A DNA stretch of 64,000 nt, taken from the NCBI GenBank assembly GCA_910576545.1, contig CAJTKM010000001.1:62001-126000 (forward strand). The letters run 5' to 3'. The DNA is from Lachnospiraceae bacterium. GTDB taxonomy: Bacteria; Bacillota; Clostridia; Lachnospirales; Anaerotignaceae. The notes below the pieces were generated by a model. That model saw only the letters and a list, made by a program, of their open reading frames with translations, was not told the DNA's origin and did no database searches. Each line of letters begins with the position of its first letter. Position 1 is the first letter of the stretch. The position numbers were made by a program, and so were the translations under genes. Of the stretch, positions 44,045 to 52,229 are shown in pieces.

Positions 44045-44770
44045 ATGGATTTGGCTTTTTACGCGGCAGCAGCAGGCGCAGCCGCCCAGAAAAAACGCCT
44101 GAGTATTGTTTCCAATAACCTGGCAAATATCTCGACCACCGGCTTCAAATCGGAAGATGCAATATTCACCGATTTGATTTATAACGAGCTTGACCTGCCT
44201 GCGCGGGAAGGCACGCAGCTGACCGCATCCAGCGGCGCATGGGTGGATAAAACGAACACGAATTTTGACCCGGGGATATTCGCAACATCTGAATCCCCTT
44301 ATGATTATGCTATTATGGGAGATGGCTTCTTTGGCCTGCGGAATCCCGTGACAGAGGAAATCACATATACCCGCGATGGTACGTTCCGGCTCTCCTTGCA
44401 GTCAGATGGCAGATTTTTCCTGACTTCCCAGGATGGCAAGGCAGTCATGAGCACCGATAACGAACCCATCGTAGTGACGGAGGAAAATAAAGATGAGATG
44501 CTGCCAATCGCAGTTTTCTGTTTCCGCAACCAGAATGGTATGCTCCATGCAGGCGGAAACGAATACCGCCCCGTAGGGAAGAACAATGAGGCGGTGCTGA
44601 TGGAAGGCAGCAGCGGAATGCTCCGCCAATACTGCACGGAAAACTCCAATGTGGATATTGCGGACGAGTTCGTTAAAATGATCGAATCCCAAAGGGCGTA
44701 TCAGTACGCGCTGAAAATGGTGCAGACGACTGATGAGATCGAATCCACCATAAACGGTCTTAGACAGTAA
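44045..44770 (+). CDS. Flagellar rod protein, FlgF/FlgG family (second copy)
   Basis: 241 residues from MDLAFYAAAAGAAAQKKRLS, then IVSNNLANISTTGFK. The C-terminal ENSNVDIADEFVKMIESQRA and YQYALKMVQTTDEIESTING are the closing helix. Longer in-frame starts reach into repeat DNA and are rejected. With the 42960 protein it makes the FlgF-FlgG pair expected for the distal rod (FlhO/FlhP in Bacillus). Confidence 0.82.
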   Translation: MDLAFYAAAAGAAAQKKRLSIVSNNLANISTTGFKSEDAIFTDLIYNELDLPAREGTQLTASSGAWVDKTNTNFDPGIFATSESPYDYAIMGDGFFGLRNPVTEEITYTRDGTFRLSLQSDGRFFLTSQDGKAVMSTDNEPIVVTEENKDEMLPIAVFCFRNQNGMLHAGGNEYRPVGKNNEAVLMEGSSGMLRQYCTENSNVDIADEFVKMIESQRAYQYALKMVQTTDEIESTINGLRQ

Positions 44771-44787
44771 GTGGAGGGAAAAAATAA

Positions 44788-45411
44788 ATGGATATGAAAA
44801 ATTATGAAAAACAGGACGGTATGGGCTATGACGCCCTGAGGGAAATCGGCAGCATTGGCACCGGCAACGCCGCTACTGCGCTTTCCGCTGTACTGGGACG
44901 GAAAATAGAAATGACTCTGCCTGAAGTAAAGCTGGTAGGCTTTGATAAGGCAATCGAGGAGCTGGGCGGTCCGGAAAAAATCGTCGTGGGTGTTTTGACA
45001 GAAATCAGCGGCGAGGTCAACGGTATCATGCTTTTCCTGCAAAATATGGAGTTTATCAATATCGTTCTGGAAACGCTGCTGCAAAAGAAAATCAATGATT
45101 TCCAGGAAATCGACAGTCTGGATATTTCCGCAATGACAGAAGTTGGCAATATTATCATATCATCTTATGTCAACGCCATGTCCGATTTGACAGGAATCAA
45201 AATGCAGCTTTCTGTGCCCTCAATTTCCATGAATATGCTGGGCGGCATCATGAATGTACCGATGACGATGTACGGCTATACAATGGATAAACTGATGACG
45301 ATAAACGGCACGTTCAAATGTGATGATGAAGAAGTATACAGCCGTCTGCTGATGCTTCCCGACGTAGAATCTTTGGTATATATTATGAAGAAACTGGGTG
45401 TTGCAAATTGA
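44788..45411 (+). CDS. cheC: CheY-P phosphatase CheC
   Basis: 207 residues with two phosphatase helices: DALREIGSIGTGNAATALSA near residue 12 and MTEVGNIIISSYVNAMSDLT near residue 114, each with Glu and Asn of the ExxxN pattern. CheC dephosphorylates CheY-P and binds CheD. The TGA stop overlaps the TTG start of cheD. Confidence 0.96.
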   Translation: MDMKNYEKQDGMGYDALREIGSIGTGNAATALSAVLGRKIEMTLPEVKLVGFDKAIEELGGPEKIVVGVLTEISGEVNGIMLFLQNMEFINIVLETLLQKKINDFQEIDSLDISAMTEVGNIIISSYVNAMSDLTGIKMQLSVPSISMNMLGGIMNVPMTMYGYTMDKLMTINGTFKCDDEEVYSRLLMLPDVESLVYIMKKLGVAN

Positions 45412-45893
45412 ACAATAAGCAGTACGTTGTCGGCATTGCCGATATGAAGATGTGCAGGGCACCGGGGGTTTTAGTGACATACGCATTGGGCTCCTGCATC
45501 GGAATCTGTCTTTATGACAATGTAATCAAGCTGGCGGCTATGGTACATATCATGTTGCCTGTCGCGCAGGGAGCTGACATGAATAATGTATATAAATTCG
45601 CGGATACCGGCGTGCGCGAGGCTGTGCGGAAGATGACAGCATTCGGTGCGGTGAAATCCCGCATGACCTGCAAGATTGCAGGCGGTGCGAAGATGTTTGA
45701 AACATTCAATAACGCGGAATGGGGCAATATCGGCGAAAGAAATATTAAAAGCGTGAAAGAGGCTCTGCGGCGGGAGGGCATACGCCTTTTGAAGGAGGAC
45801 TGCGGCGCAAACTATGCCCGCACACTCTACTTTGACGCGGCGACGGGCATCGCGACTGTAAAGGCGTTTGGCCATCCGGAATCCAAGATGTAA
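45408..45893 (+). CDS. cheD: Chemoreceptor glutamine deamidase CheD
   Basis: 161 residues from TTG overlapping the cheC stop. Catalytic Cys in YALGSCIGICLYD, catalytic His in AAMVHIMLP, then the conserved KIAGGAKMF. CheD deamidates receptor glutamines and is held by CheC when CheY-P is high. The overlap implies fixed CheC:CheD production. Confidence 0.96.
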   Translation: MNNKQYVVGIADMKMCRAPGVLVTYALGSCIGICLYDNVIKLAAMVHIMLPVAQGADMNNVYKFADTGVREAVRKMTAFGAVKSRMTCKIAGGAKMFETFNNAEWGNIGERNIKSVKEALRREGIRLLKEDCGANYARTLYFDAATGIATVKAFGHPESKM

Positions 45894-45924
45894 AGTTTTG
45901 CGGGAAAGGTTATAAATTCCCCAA

Positions 45925-46080
45925 TATTTGTTTTCTGACGCATGGAAGCGCAGGGGAAACAGCTTCCGGCAGAGGTGTTTCAGACGCATGGAATGCGGCT
46001 GGAATAAAAGTTTTTGTCCCGCTTTTTTCAAAAAGCGGGTGGGGTCCGGGGCAAAGCCCCGGGGTCTTAAAGTTTTTCAT
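45925..46080. repeat. Hairpin-rich repeat between cheD and cheV
   Basis: GACGCATGGAAGCG and GACGCATGGAATGCGG units, CCGCTTTTTTCAAAAAGCGG, then CCGGGGCAAAGCCCCGG and GTCTTAAAGTTTTTC. No gene; the last two hairpins followed by T runs could slow or stop transcription. Confidence 0.6.
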
Positions 46081-46116
46081 TTGTAAGCTGGTGTATTATG
46101 AGGAGGTTTTGCAGGA

Positions 46117-47049
46117 ATGAAAAAAAAGGTGGAAAATAACGGCATTCTGCTCGAAACGGGAACCAATGAAATAGAAATCATGCAATTTACGATAGATGAT
46201 ATTCTTTATGGCATTAATGTTGCCAAGGTAAAGGAAATCATCCGTTCGGAACCGGTGAAACCCATGCCTCATGTGCATCCGGCGGTGGAGGGTATTTTCA
46301 AACCCAGAGATGTGCTGATCACTGTGGTTGACCTGCCGTATTATGTGACGGACGAACATCTCGAAAAAAGCGAAAAGGATCTTTTTATTATTACGAATTT
46401 CAATAACCTGCATGTCGCGTTCCGTGTGCACACGGTCGTTGGCATCAGCCGCCTTTCCTGGAAGGATATTTCCAAACCGGATAAGACGGTTGCCGGCGGT
46501 GATGAGGGCATTGCAACGGGTATTGCGCAGTGCGGCGGGGAACTGGTAACGATACTGGATTTCGAGAAGATTGTGGCGGAAATTGCACCGGAAACGTCTA
46601 TCCAGATTTCCGAAATTGAAAAGCTTGGTCCCCGCAGCAGAAACAGCAGCCCCATCGTTTTGGCGGAAGATTCTATTCTGCTTGCCAAAATCATCCGCGA
46701 GGCTCTTGTGAAGGCGGGCTATGTGAATATTGAAAAATTTGATAATGGGCAGGAAGCATGGGATTACCTTTCCAATATTGCCGAGCATGCCGAGGACATT
46801 AGCAAGGAGGTTGCCCTGCTTATCACCGACATTGAGATGCCGGAGATGGACGGGCACAGGCTGACAAAGCTGGTAAAGAGCAATTCCCGATTGAAAGATA
46901 TACCTGTTATCATCTTCTCCTCCCTGATTACGCCTGAAATGGAGCTGAAAGGGAAGGAAGTTGGTGCGGACGAACAGCTGACAAAGCCGGAAATCGGGCA
47001 CCTGGTATCAGTTATGGATCATCTGCTGCATTACGGGCAGCAGGATTAA
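46117..47049 (+). CDS. cheV: Chemotaxis coupling protein CheV
   Basis: 310 residues. The CheW-like domain (residues 15-160) contains MQFTIDDILYGINVAKVKEI and VEGIFKPRDVLITVVDLPYY. The receiver domain (180-305) has LAEDSILLAK, LLITDIEMPEMDG with the phosphorylated Asp, and ADEQLTKPEI. CheV couples receptors to CheA and tunes adaptation. GAGGAGG lies upstream. Confidence 0.95.
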   Translation: MKKKVENNGILLETGTNEIEIMQFTIDDILYGINVAKVKEIIRSEPVKPMPHVHPAVEGIFKPRDVLITVVDLPYYVTDEHLEKSEKDLFIITNFNNLHVAFRVHTVVGISRLSWKDISKPDKTVAGGDEGIATGIAQCGGELVTILDFEKIVAEIAPETSIQISEIEKLGPRSRNSSPIVLAEDSILLAKIIREALVKAGYVNIEKFDNGQEAWDYLSNIAEHAEDISKEVALLITDIEMPEMDGHRLTKLVKSNSRLKDIPVIIFSSLITPEMELKGKEVGADEQLTKPEIGHLVSVMDHLLHYGQQD

Positions 47050-47102
47050 GCATTGGGAAACCGGTTCGCTGCAGTTTCCTAAGTTAGGGAGAGGTGTTTT
47101 TT

Positions 47103-48371
47103 ATGCATAAGTATGTAGTAAAACAGCCCATTAAAACGGCAGACAACAAGCTGGTGGGTAATGAGCTGGTGTTTAATGTGGAAAACGAGATGTATAATCA
47201 AAACAGCGATTACAGCGCGGCGGAAACTATTTCTACGTTTCTTACGCAGAATAACGATCGTATTGACCGTTCCACGCTCAATTTTATGACGTTTACGCCC
47301 AACCTTCTGTTTAAGAATATGCCGAAAATGTTCAAAGCAGACGAACTGGTTATCCAGATTGAGGACAACGTTATTGTGCATCCGTTTGCACAGAAAATGG
47401 TGCAGAAATACAAAGAAGCAGGCTATAAAATCGCTATCAACGATTTCCAGTTCCTGCCGCGGTATTTCGGTTTCATGGAATATACGGACTATATTAAAAT
47501 CAATGTAAAAGCGGTTGAGCCGAACTCTGTTGACAATACACTGCGTATGGCAAAGGGCTTCGGTAAGAAATGCGTTGCAACAAATATTGACTCCAAGGAG
47601 CTTTATGAGTTCGCAAAAAAATTCAACTTCGATATGTTTGAAGGGCCGTATATCGCGGAAGCGTCTGTTGTGAAGGCAAATAAGGTGCATTATCTGCAAA
47701 GCAACTTCTTCCAGCTTTTGATTGCGGTAACGCGCGATATTCCCGATGTAGATGAGATTGAGCAGATTATTGAAAGGGACGTTTCCCTGACTTACGAGCT
47801 GCTGCGCATTGTAAACTCCGTACACTTTGCGCTGCGCCATAAAACAGCCTCTGTACAGCAGGCGATTGTTGTGCTGGGTATTGAACAGCTGAAAAAATGG
47901 GTATACCTGCTGAGCTTCAACAGCGAAAACGAGGGCAGTTCCGAGGACGTGCTCAAGATTTCTCTGATGCGCGCGATGTTCTGTTCCGATTTGATGGGCT
48001 ATGCAAAGGATATGCCTATTACAAAATCTGAGGCATATCTGATGGGTATGCTTTCCGCTATGGAGCTGATGGTAGATGCGACTATGGAGGAAATCATGCT
48101 GCAGATTCCTGTAAACGAGGTTATCAAGGACGCGCTGATTAACCACGAAGGCAAATGTGGTATGCTTTGCGACCTTGTGCTGAGCTACGAGCGTGCGGAA
48201 TGGGATAAAATCAACAAATATGCGGAGGAATTGCAGATTCCGACAAATTCCATCGCGCAGGTTTATTTCGACAGCGTGGAAAGCGTAAACGAAATCTGGA
48301 ATGAATTGCAGGAAAGCAGATTCCAGGAAGAGGAAGAAGGAGAGGCGGAAGACGCACTTTCCAAGCTTTAA
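47103..48371 (+). CDS. EAL-like/HDOD domain protein
   Basis: 422 residues. Residues 1-200 resemble an EAL domain of the YuxH/CdgJ group, but the EAL signature is replaced by GNELVF and the metal-binding acids are mostly missing, so c-di-GMP hydrolysis is unlikely. Residues 205-400 are an HDOD domain (LLRIVNSVHFALRHKTASVQ, QAIVVLGIEQLKKWVYLL). The start at 47103 follows GGGAGAGGTG. As last gene of the superoperon it may link motility to regulation. Confidence 0.85.
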   Translation: MHKYVVKQPIKTADNKLVGNELVFNVENEMYNQNSDYSAAETISTFLTQNNDRIDRSTLNFMTFTPNLLFKNMPKMFKADELVIQIEDNVIVHPFAQKMVQKYKEAGYKIAINDFQFLPRYFGFMEYTDYIKINVKAVEPNSVDNTLRMAKGFGKKCVATNIDSKELYEFAKKFNFDMFEGPYIAEASVVKANKVHYLQSNFFQLLIAVTRDIPDVDEIEQIIERDVSLTYELLRIVNSVHFALRHKTASVQQAIVVLGIEQLKKWVYLLSFNSENEGSSEDVLKISLMRAMFCSDLMGYAKDMPITKSEAYLMGMLSAMELMVDATMEEIMLQIPVNEVIKDALINHEGKCGMLCDLVLSYERAEWDKINKYAEELQIPTNSIAQVYFDSVESVNEIWNELQESRFQEEEEGEAEDALSKL

Positions 48372-48420
48372 TAGAAAAATATGACTGGCGGCTTGGCTTA
48401 AGAAAACAGCTGATTTCTCG

Positions 48421-48528
48421 GGCAGTGTCGTCATAAGTCATGTATACGTGTTTTCGAGCATAATTTTAACGAAAAATCTGACTAAATTTGCCGGAAAGGC
48501 GTGTGCAGACACTTGTGACGACACTACC
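48421..48528. mobile_element. MITE-like element, family 1, copy 2 (108 bp)
   Basis: The ends GGCAGTGTCGTCATAAGT and the complement of GGTAGTGTCGTCACAAGT match copy 1 at 5554-5746. CG flanks both sides. The inside matches copy 1 except for an 85-bp deletion. It lies in the 328-bp gap between the EAL/HDOD gene and cwlD, which otherwise shows no gene. Confidence 0.75.
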
Positions 48529-48699
48529 CGAGTCAAACGCCGATGACGCTAAAGGGAAGCGCCATAACGTCTGTATGCAGGGACTGCATTGCTGCCCCTG
48601 CTTTTTGTTTGCGCAGAAACGAATGGCGCAATCCGTTTTTAGGCAAGGTTTTCGCACTTGTTTCATAAATATAGAAAAAATGATAAAGGCGGGAACACC

Positions 48700-49404
48700 A
48701 TGAAGGGACTACTTGCAAAAAGGGATTGGCTGTGCTGCGCAGGCTGTTTCTGCGCCATATGCCTGTGCCTTTGGACGGTGGCGGGGCGGCACGCGGAGCC
48801 GACTATGCTGCCTGTGGAACGGAAAATTGTGATACTGGACGCGGGGCATGGGGGCTGGGACCCGGGCAAAACCGGCAGCACGAACTATGCGGACGAGAAA
48901 ACGCTGAATCTGGCAGTCGTGGAAAAATTGCAGGGGTATCTGGAGCAGTCCGGCGCGACGGTGTATTTGACGCGGGACACCGATGAAGCACTGGGCGGCG
49001 GCAAGCGGGAGGATATGGCGGAGCGCAAGCGGATTGCCAATGAGAGCGGGGCGGATATTCTGGTAAGCATACACCAGAATGCGTTTCCATCAGCAAAGGC
49101 CAAAGGCGCACAGGTATTTTACCATAAAAACAGCGACGCGGCGAAACGGCTGGCAGAGTGTTTGCAGGAAAGCCTTCGGGAACGGCTGGACGGTGGGAAC
49201 AGCCGACAGGCAAAGGAAAATGCTGATTATTACATACTGCGGAAAACAGAGCTTCCTGCGGCGATTGTGGAATGTGGGTTCCTTTCCAACAGGGAGGAGG
49301 AAACCCTGCTGAATGACGAGAATTATCAGGATAAGCTGGCGTGGGCAATCTACTGCGGCATATCGGATTATTTTGAGCAGGAGAGCGGCGGCACTGCGGC
49401 GTAA
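48700..49404 (+). CDS. cwlD: N-acetylmuramoyl-L-alanine amidase CwlD
   Basis: 234 residues. A short N-terminal membrane anchor rich in Cys precedes an Amidase_3 domain: VILDAGHGGWDPGKTG (zinc His), DEKTLNLAVVEKL (Glu), LVSIHQNAF (His) and AIVECGFLSN (catalytic Glu). CwlD makes muramic-delta-lactam in spore cortex, which lets cortex-lytic enzymes act at germination. A hairpin terminator follows. Confidence 0.9.
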   Translation: MKGLLAKRDWLCCAGCFCAICLCLWTVAGRHAEPTMLPVERKIVILDAGHGGWDPGKTGSTNYADEKTLNLAVVEKLQGYLEQSGATVYLTRDTDEALGGGKREDMAERKRIANESGADILVSIHQNAFPSAKAKGAQVFYHKNSDAAKRLAECLQESLRERLDGGNSRQAKENADYYILRKTELPAAIVECGFLSNREEETLLNDENYQDKLAWAIYCGISDYFEQESGGTAA

Positions 49405-49420
49405 CAGGGAAGGAGGATAT

Positions 49421-49455
49421 CAGACGTTGTTCTTATGAGGCGACGTCTGTTTTAT
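49421..49455 (+). terminator. Terminator after cwlD
   Basis: CAGACGT (49421-49427) pairs with ACGTCTG (49443-49449), followed by TTTTATT, 17 bp after the cwlD stop. Confidence 0.65.
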
Positions 49456-49632
49456 TGGGATTTCGGGATATTATGCAGATAAGCCGCGATGGGCGGAAAC
49501 TGTATTTATCGCTAAACAATGTGCTTTTCCGCACCAAAATACGAAAAACAGATGCCTTGCGTATTGCGTATCAGGTAAAATTATGGTATATTCATACCAG
49601 CGACGGAAAGCATCTGTCTGCCCTGAAAAGAT

Positions 49633-49934
49633 GATTTGGAGTATGTATTTTCGCTGTTTCCGCAGATGAAAGAGCGCGAGCGGCAGACGGCTGGCACGCT
49701 TTCCGGCGGTGGGCAGGAGATGCTGGCTGTGGTAAAGGATATTTTCACAATTATCCAGACCACCAACCAGCAGGGCATTACGGCGCTTCTGATTGAGCAG
49801 AACGCAAATATGGCGTTGAAGGTGCCACATAAAGCATATGTTATTGAAACAGGCAAAATCACGATGGAGGCACCGGCGCGGAACTGCCGGCGAATGAAGA
49901 AAGCAAAGGGGCCTACCCTAGCAAGACAAAATAA
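49633..49934 (+). pseudogene. livF: Decayed livF (branched-chain amino acid ABC transporter ATPase) fragment
   Basis: Residues DLEYVFSLFPQMKERERQTA and GTLSGGGQEMLAV match the middle of LivF through its signature motif. The sequence then jumps to VKDIFTIIQTTNQQGITALL, losing about 25 residues with Walker B, and goes on with EQNANMALKVPHKAYVIETG. Near 49868 a frameshift is needed to read the family end GTGAELPANEESKGAY. The Walker A half is absent. No other liv gene is near, so this is a relic. The surrounding gap (49450-50074) holds nothing else clear except a possible promoter. Confidence 0.85.
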
Positions 49935-50036
49935 CGATGCAATACTGAAAATCCCGCTTGGCATAAGGCGGCTTGCGTGAAGAAAACAGTTGGGGTCTTC
50001 GTGCAAACGCCTGTTATCGCCGGGCGGATTTTTTGG

Positions 50037-50042
50037 TATACT
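50037..50042 (+). promoter_or_regulatory. Probable -10 box of cysK
   Basis: TGGTATACT (50034-50042) is an extended -10 element 32 bp before the cysK start; the -35 (TTATCG, 17 bp upstream) is poor. Confidence 0.4.
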
Positions 50043-50074
50043 ATAAGTATATAAAAGAGAAAGGACGGGATACT

Positions 50075-51007
50075 ATGGCGCGGATTTATAAGAGCATAGA
50101 AGAAATGATAGGGGGAACGCCCCTTTTGCAGCTTGGCAATTACGGGAAAAAGCATGGGCTGGGGGCGAACCTGCTGGCGAAGGTGGAGGCGATAAACCCA
50201 GGCGGCAGCGCGAAGGACAGAGTTGCGAAGCGCATGGTGGAGGACGCAGAACGGGCTGGCATACTCAGGGAGGGCGCAACTATCATAGAGCCGACCAGCG
50301 GAAATACAGGCATCGGGCTGGCGGTGATGGCGGCGGCAAGAGGATATCGGGCAATTATCGTTATGCCGGATACTATGAGCATGGAACGCCGTCTGCTGAT
50401 GACGGCATTCGGCGCGGAGCTTGTGCTGACGGAAGGGCAGAAGGGCATGGCGGGGGCAATCGAAAAGGCGGAGGAACTGGCAAAGGAAATCCCCGATTCC
50501 TTTATTCCCGGGCAGTTTGATAACCCTTCCAATCCGGCGGCGCATTACGACAGCACCGGTCCGGAAATATATGAGGATACAGATGGGAAAGTGGATATTT
50601 TCGTAGCGGGAATTGGTACAGGCGGTACGATTACAGGCGTGGGGCGGTATTTGAAGGAGAAAAATCCCACTGTGAAAATTGTGGGCGTGGAGCCTGCTTC
50701 ATCCCCCCTGCTGACAAAAGGAACGGCAGGACCGCATGGATTGCAGGGCATCGGTGCGAACTTTGTGCCGTCTATATTGGACCGCTCTGTGATTGACGAA
50801 ATCATGACTGTGACGGACGAGGAGGCTTATGAAACGGGACGCGAGCTGGCGCGGACAGAAGGACTTCTGGCTGGAATTTCTGCGGGAGCGGCTGCATTTG
50901 CCGCGGCGGAACTGGCAAAACGCCCCGAAAATGCAGGGAAAAACATTGTTGTGCTTCTGCCGGATACAGGGGACAGGTATTTGTCTACGGAGATGTTCCG
51001 GAAGTGA
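50075..51007 (+). CDS. cysK: Cysteine synthase A (O-acetylserine sulfhydrylase)
   Basis: 310 residues, PLP-dependent; makes cysteine from O-acetylserine and sulfide. EAINPGGSAKDRVAKRM carries the PLP lysine. EPTSGNTGIGLAV is the substrate loop. GIGTGGTITGVGRYLKEKNP binds the cofactor phosphate. The ATG at 50075 is set by the AAAGGACGGG site; a longer frame upstream overlaps the livF relic and is rejected. The TGA stop touches the start of the TraX-like gene. Confidence 0.95.
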   Translation: MARIYKSIEEMIGGTPLLQLGNYGKKHGLGANLLAKVEAINPGGSAKDRVAKRMVEDAERAGILREGATIIEPTSGNTGIGLAVMAAARGYRAIIVMPDTMSMERRLLMTAFGAELVLTEGQKGMAGAIEKAEELAKEIPDSFIPGQFDNPSNPAAHYDSTGPEIYEDTDGKVDIFVAGIGTGGTITGVGRYLKEKNPTVKIVGVEPASSPLLTKGTAGPHGLQGIGANFVPSILDRSVIDEIMTVTDEEAYETGRELARTEGLLAGISAGAAAFAAAELAKRPENAGKNIVVLLPDTGDRYLSTEMFRK

Positions 51008-51639
51008 TGACGCAGGAACAGCGGACGCTGGTGCAGATTTTTGCCGCGCTTACCATGCTGGTTGACCATATCGGGTTGATTTTCTTTCCGGACAGGATTT
51101 GGCTGCGGGCAGTCGGGCGGCTTTCGTTTCCGCTGTTCGCTTTTGGCATTGCGGAGGGCGTGGCGCATACGCGCAGTTTTCCGCGGTATCTCGGGCGTAT
51201 TCTGCTTGCGGCTTTGGTTTCTCAGCCGGTTTATCAGCTGGCATTTGGGCGGACGGACGGAAATCCTCTGTTTATGCTGGCATGGGGCGCGTTGGCGGTC
51301 TTGTGCTGGCGGCAGGAAACGGCGGCAGGGCGGACTGCCGCAGGGTTACTGTTTTTTGCGGCATTCTGGGGCAGGATTTCCTACGGCTGGTATGGCGTAT
51401 GGACAGTATTCCTGTTCTCTGTTTACCACCAGCGGCGCGCTGTCTGTTTTTACGGGCAGGCGGCGATAACAGTTCTTTACTGTTTTAAGGCGCACAGCAC
51501 GCTGCAAATGCTGTCGCTGTTTGCCTTTGGAATATTGGGCAGCGGGCGCGGGATGCGGCTGAGGCTTCCGCGCTATGCGCTTTATGTATTCTATCCCCTG
51601 CATCTGCTTGCGCTTTGGGGGATACGGCTTGCAGTATAG
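51007..51639 (+). CDS. TraX-family membrane protein
   Basis: 210 residues, about seven hydrophobic helices. LVQIFAALTMLVDHIGLIFF and RLSFPLFAFGIAEGVAHTRS are typical of the TraX/YbfB acyltransferase-like family; the founding member acetylates F-pilin. The ATG at 51007 overlaps the cysK TGA, so translation is probably coupled. The chromosomal role in Firmicutes is unknown, perhaps acetylation of a wall or surface component using O-acetyl chemistry (speculative). Confidence 0.85.
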   Translation: MTQEQRTLVQIFAALTMLVDHIGLIFFPDRIWLRAVGRLSFPLFAFGIAEGVAHTRSFPRYLGRILLAALVSQPVYQLAFGRTDGNPLFMLAWGALAVLCWRQETAAGRTAAGLLFFAAFWGRISYGWYGVWTVFLFSVYHQRRAVCFYGQAAITVLYCFKAHSTLQMLSLFAFGILGSGRGMRLRLPRYALYVFYPLHLLALWGIRLAV

Positions 51640-51690
51640 CAGATTTACGGCACAGAAAAAGGCTCAGGGGAAACAAGGCGGCTTGACTTA

Positions 51691-51850
51691 GAACTTATCC
51701 GTAAATAAGATACATGCAGATTGCGCAGCCGGATTTTTCGGCAGGCAGGGAGCTTTTTTGCAGGCGTACCGGGTGGTACGGCAGGGAAAAGCGACAAAGA
51801 CTGCCGGAAAAATGAAGCCGAATGTGCGCAGATAATTTACGGATAGGTTC
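51691..51850 (+). mobile_element. MITE-like element, family 2, copy A (160 bp)
   Basis: Ends GAACTTATCCGTAAAT and ATTTACGGATAGGTTC are inverted repeats, flanked by TTA on both sides (51688-51690, 51851-51853). Inner nested arms CGGCAG/CTGCCG, GCTTTT/AAAAGC and CGTACC/GGTACG let the whole element fold as one long hairpin. Copies B and C lie at 54753 and 62844. No coding sequence. The rest of the 383-bp gap to copA (51854-52022) shows nothing clear. Confidence 0.85.
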
Positions 51851-52022
51851 TTAAGAAAACATATCGTTTTTGACTGGCTTCTTAAGCCAAGTGCCGGCGG
51901 ACGGTGCCTGAGAAAATTTCTTCCAAAATGGAAACTGCCCTGAAGAATCTTGATGATTCAGGCATTTCATAGAATGAAATTTTCTTATGGCAACGCCCGT
52001 TATCCCATGAGCCTTTTTGCTG

Positions 52023-52229
52023 TTATTGAATATCCACAACTTCATATCCTGCGTCCGCAACGGTTTTGATCAACGCATCATCACTGATATCTTTGGAAAG
52101 CGTTACATCTGCGCTCTTGCCTTTCAGACTGACAGTTGCGGTTACGCCGTCCATCTCATTCAGAGCCTTTTCCACGCGTCCTGTGCAGTGACCACACATC
52201 ATGCCTTCAATTTTCAGTACCTTTTTCAT
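52023..52229 (-). CDS. copZ: Possible free copper chaperone CopZ from an internal start in copA
   Basis: In frame with copA, an ATG at 52229 is preceded by AAGGAGGC at the right distance (8 bases). It would give a 68-residue CopZ-like protein, [20 protein letters not shown], ending in AGYEVVDIQ. Size and sequence are those of a stand-alone chaperone. The same codons are also translated as the end of CopA. Whether both products are made is inference. Confidence 0.55.
   Translation of the reverse strand: MKKVLKIEGMMCGHCTGRVEKALNEMDGVTATVSLKGKSADVTLSKDISDDALIKTVADAGYEVVDIQ

Noticed and set aside
47079-48434. 451-codon minus-strand frame opposite the EAL/HDOD gene
   Set aside because: Low-complexity shadow with no start signal; the plus strand encodes a coherent two-domain protein.
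51691-51850. Family 2 elements as riboswitches or structured RNAs
   Set aside because: Inverted terminal repeats with matching 3-bp flanks and both orientations point to insertion elements; no gene is consistently downstream.
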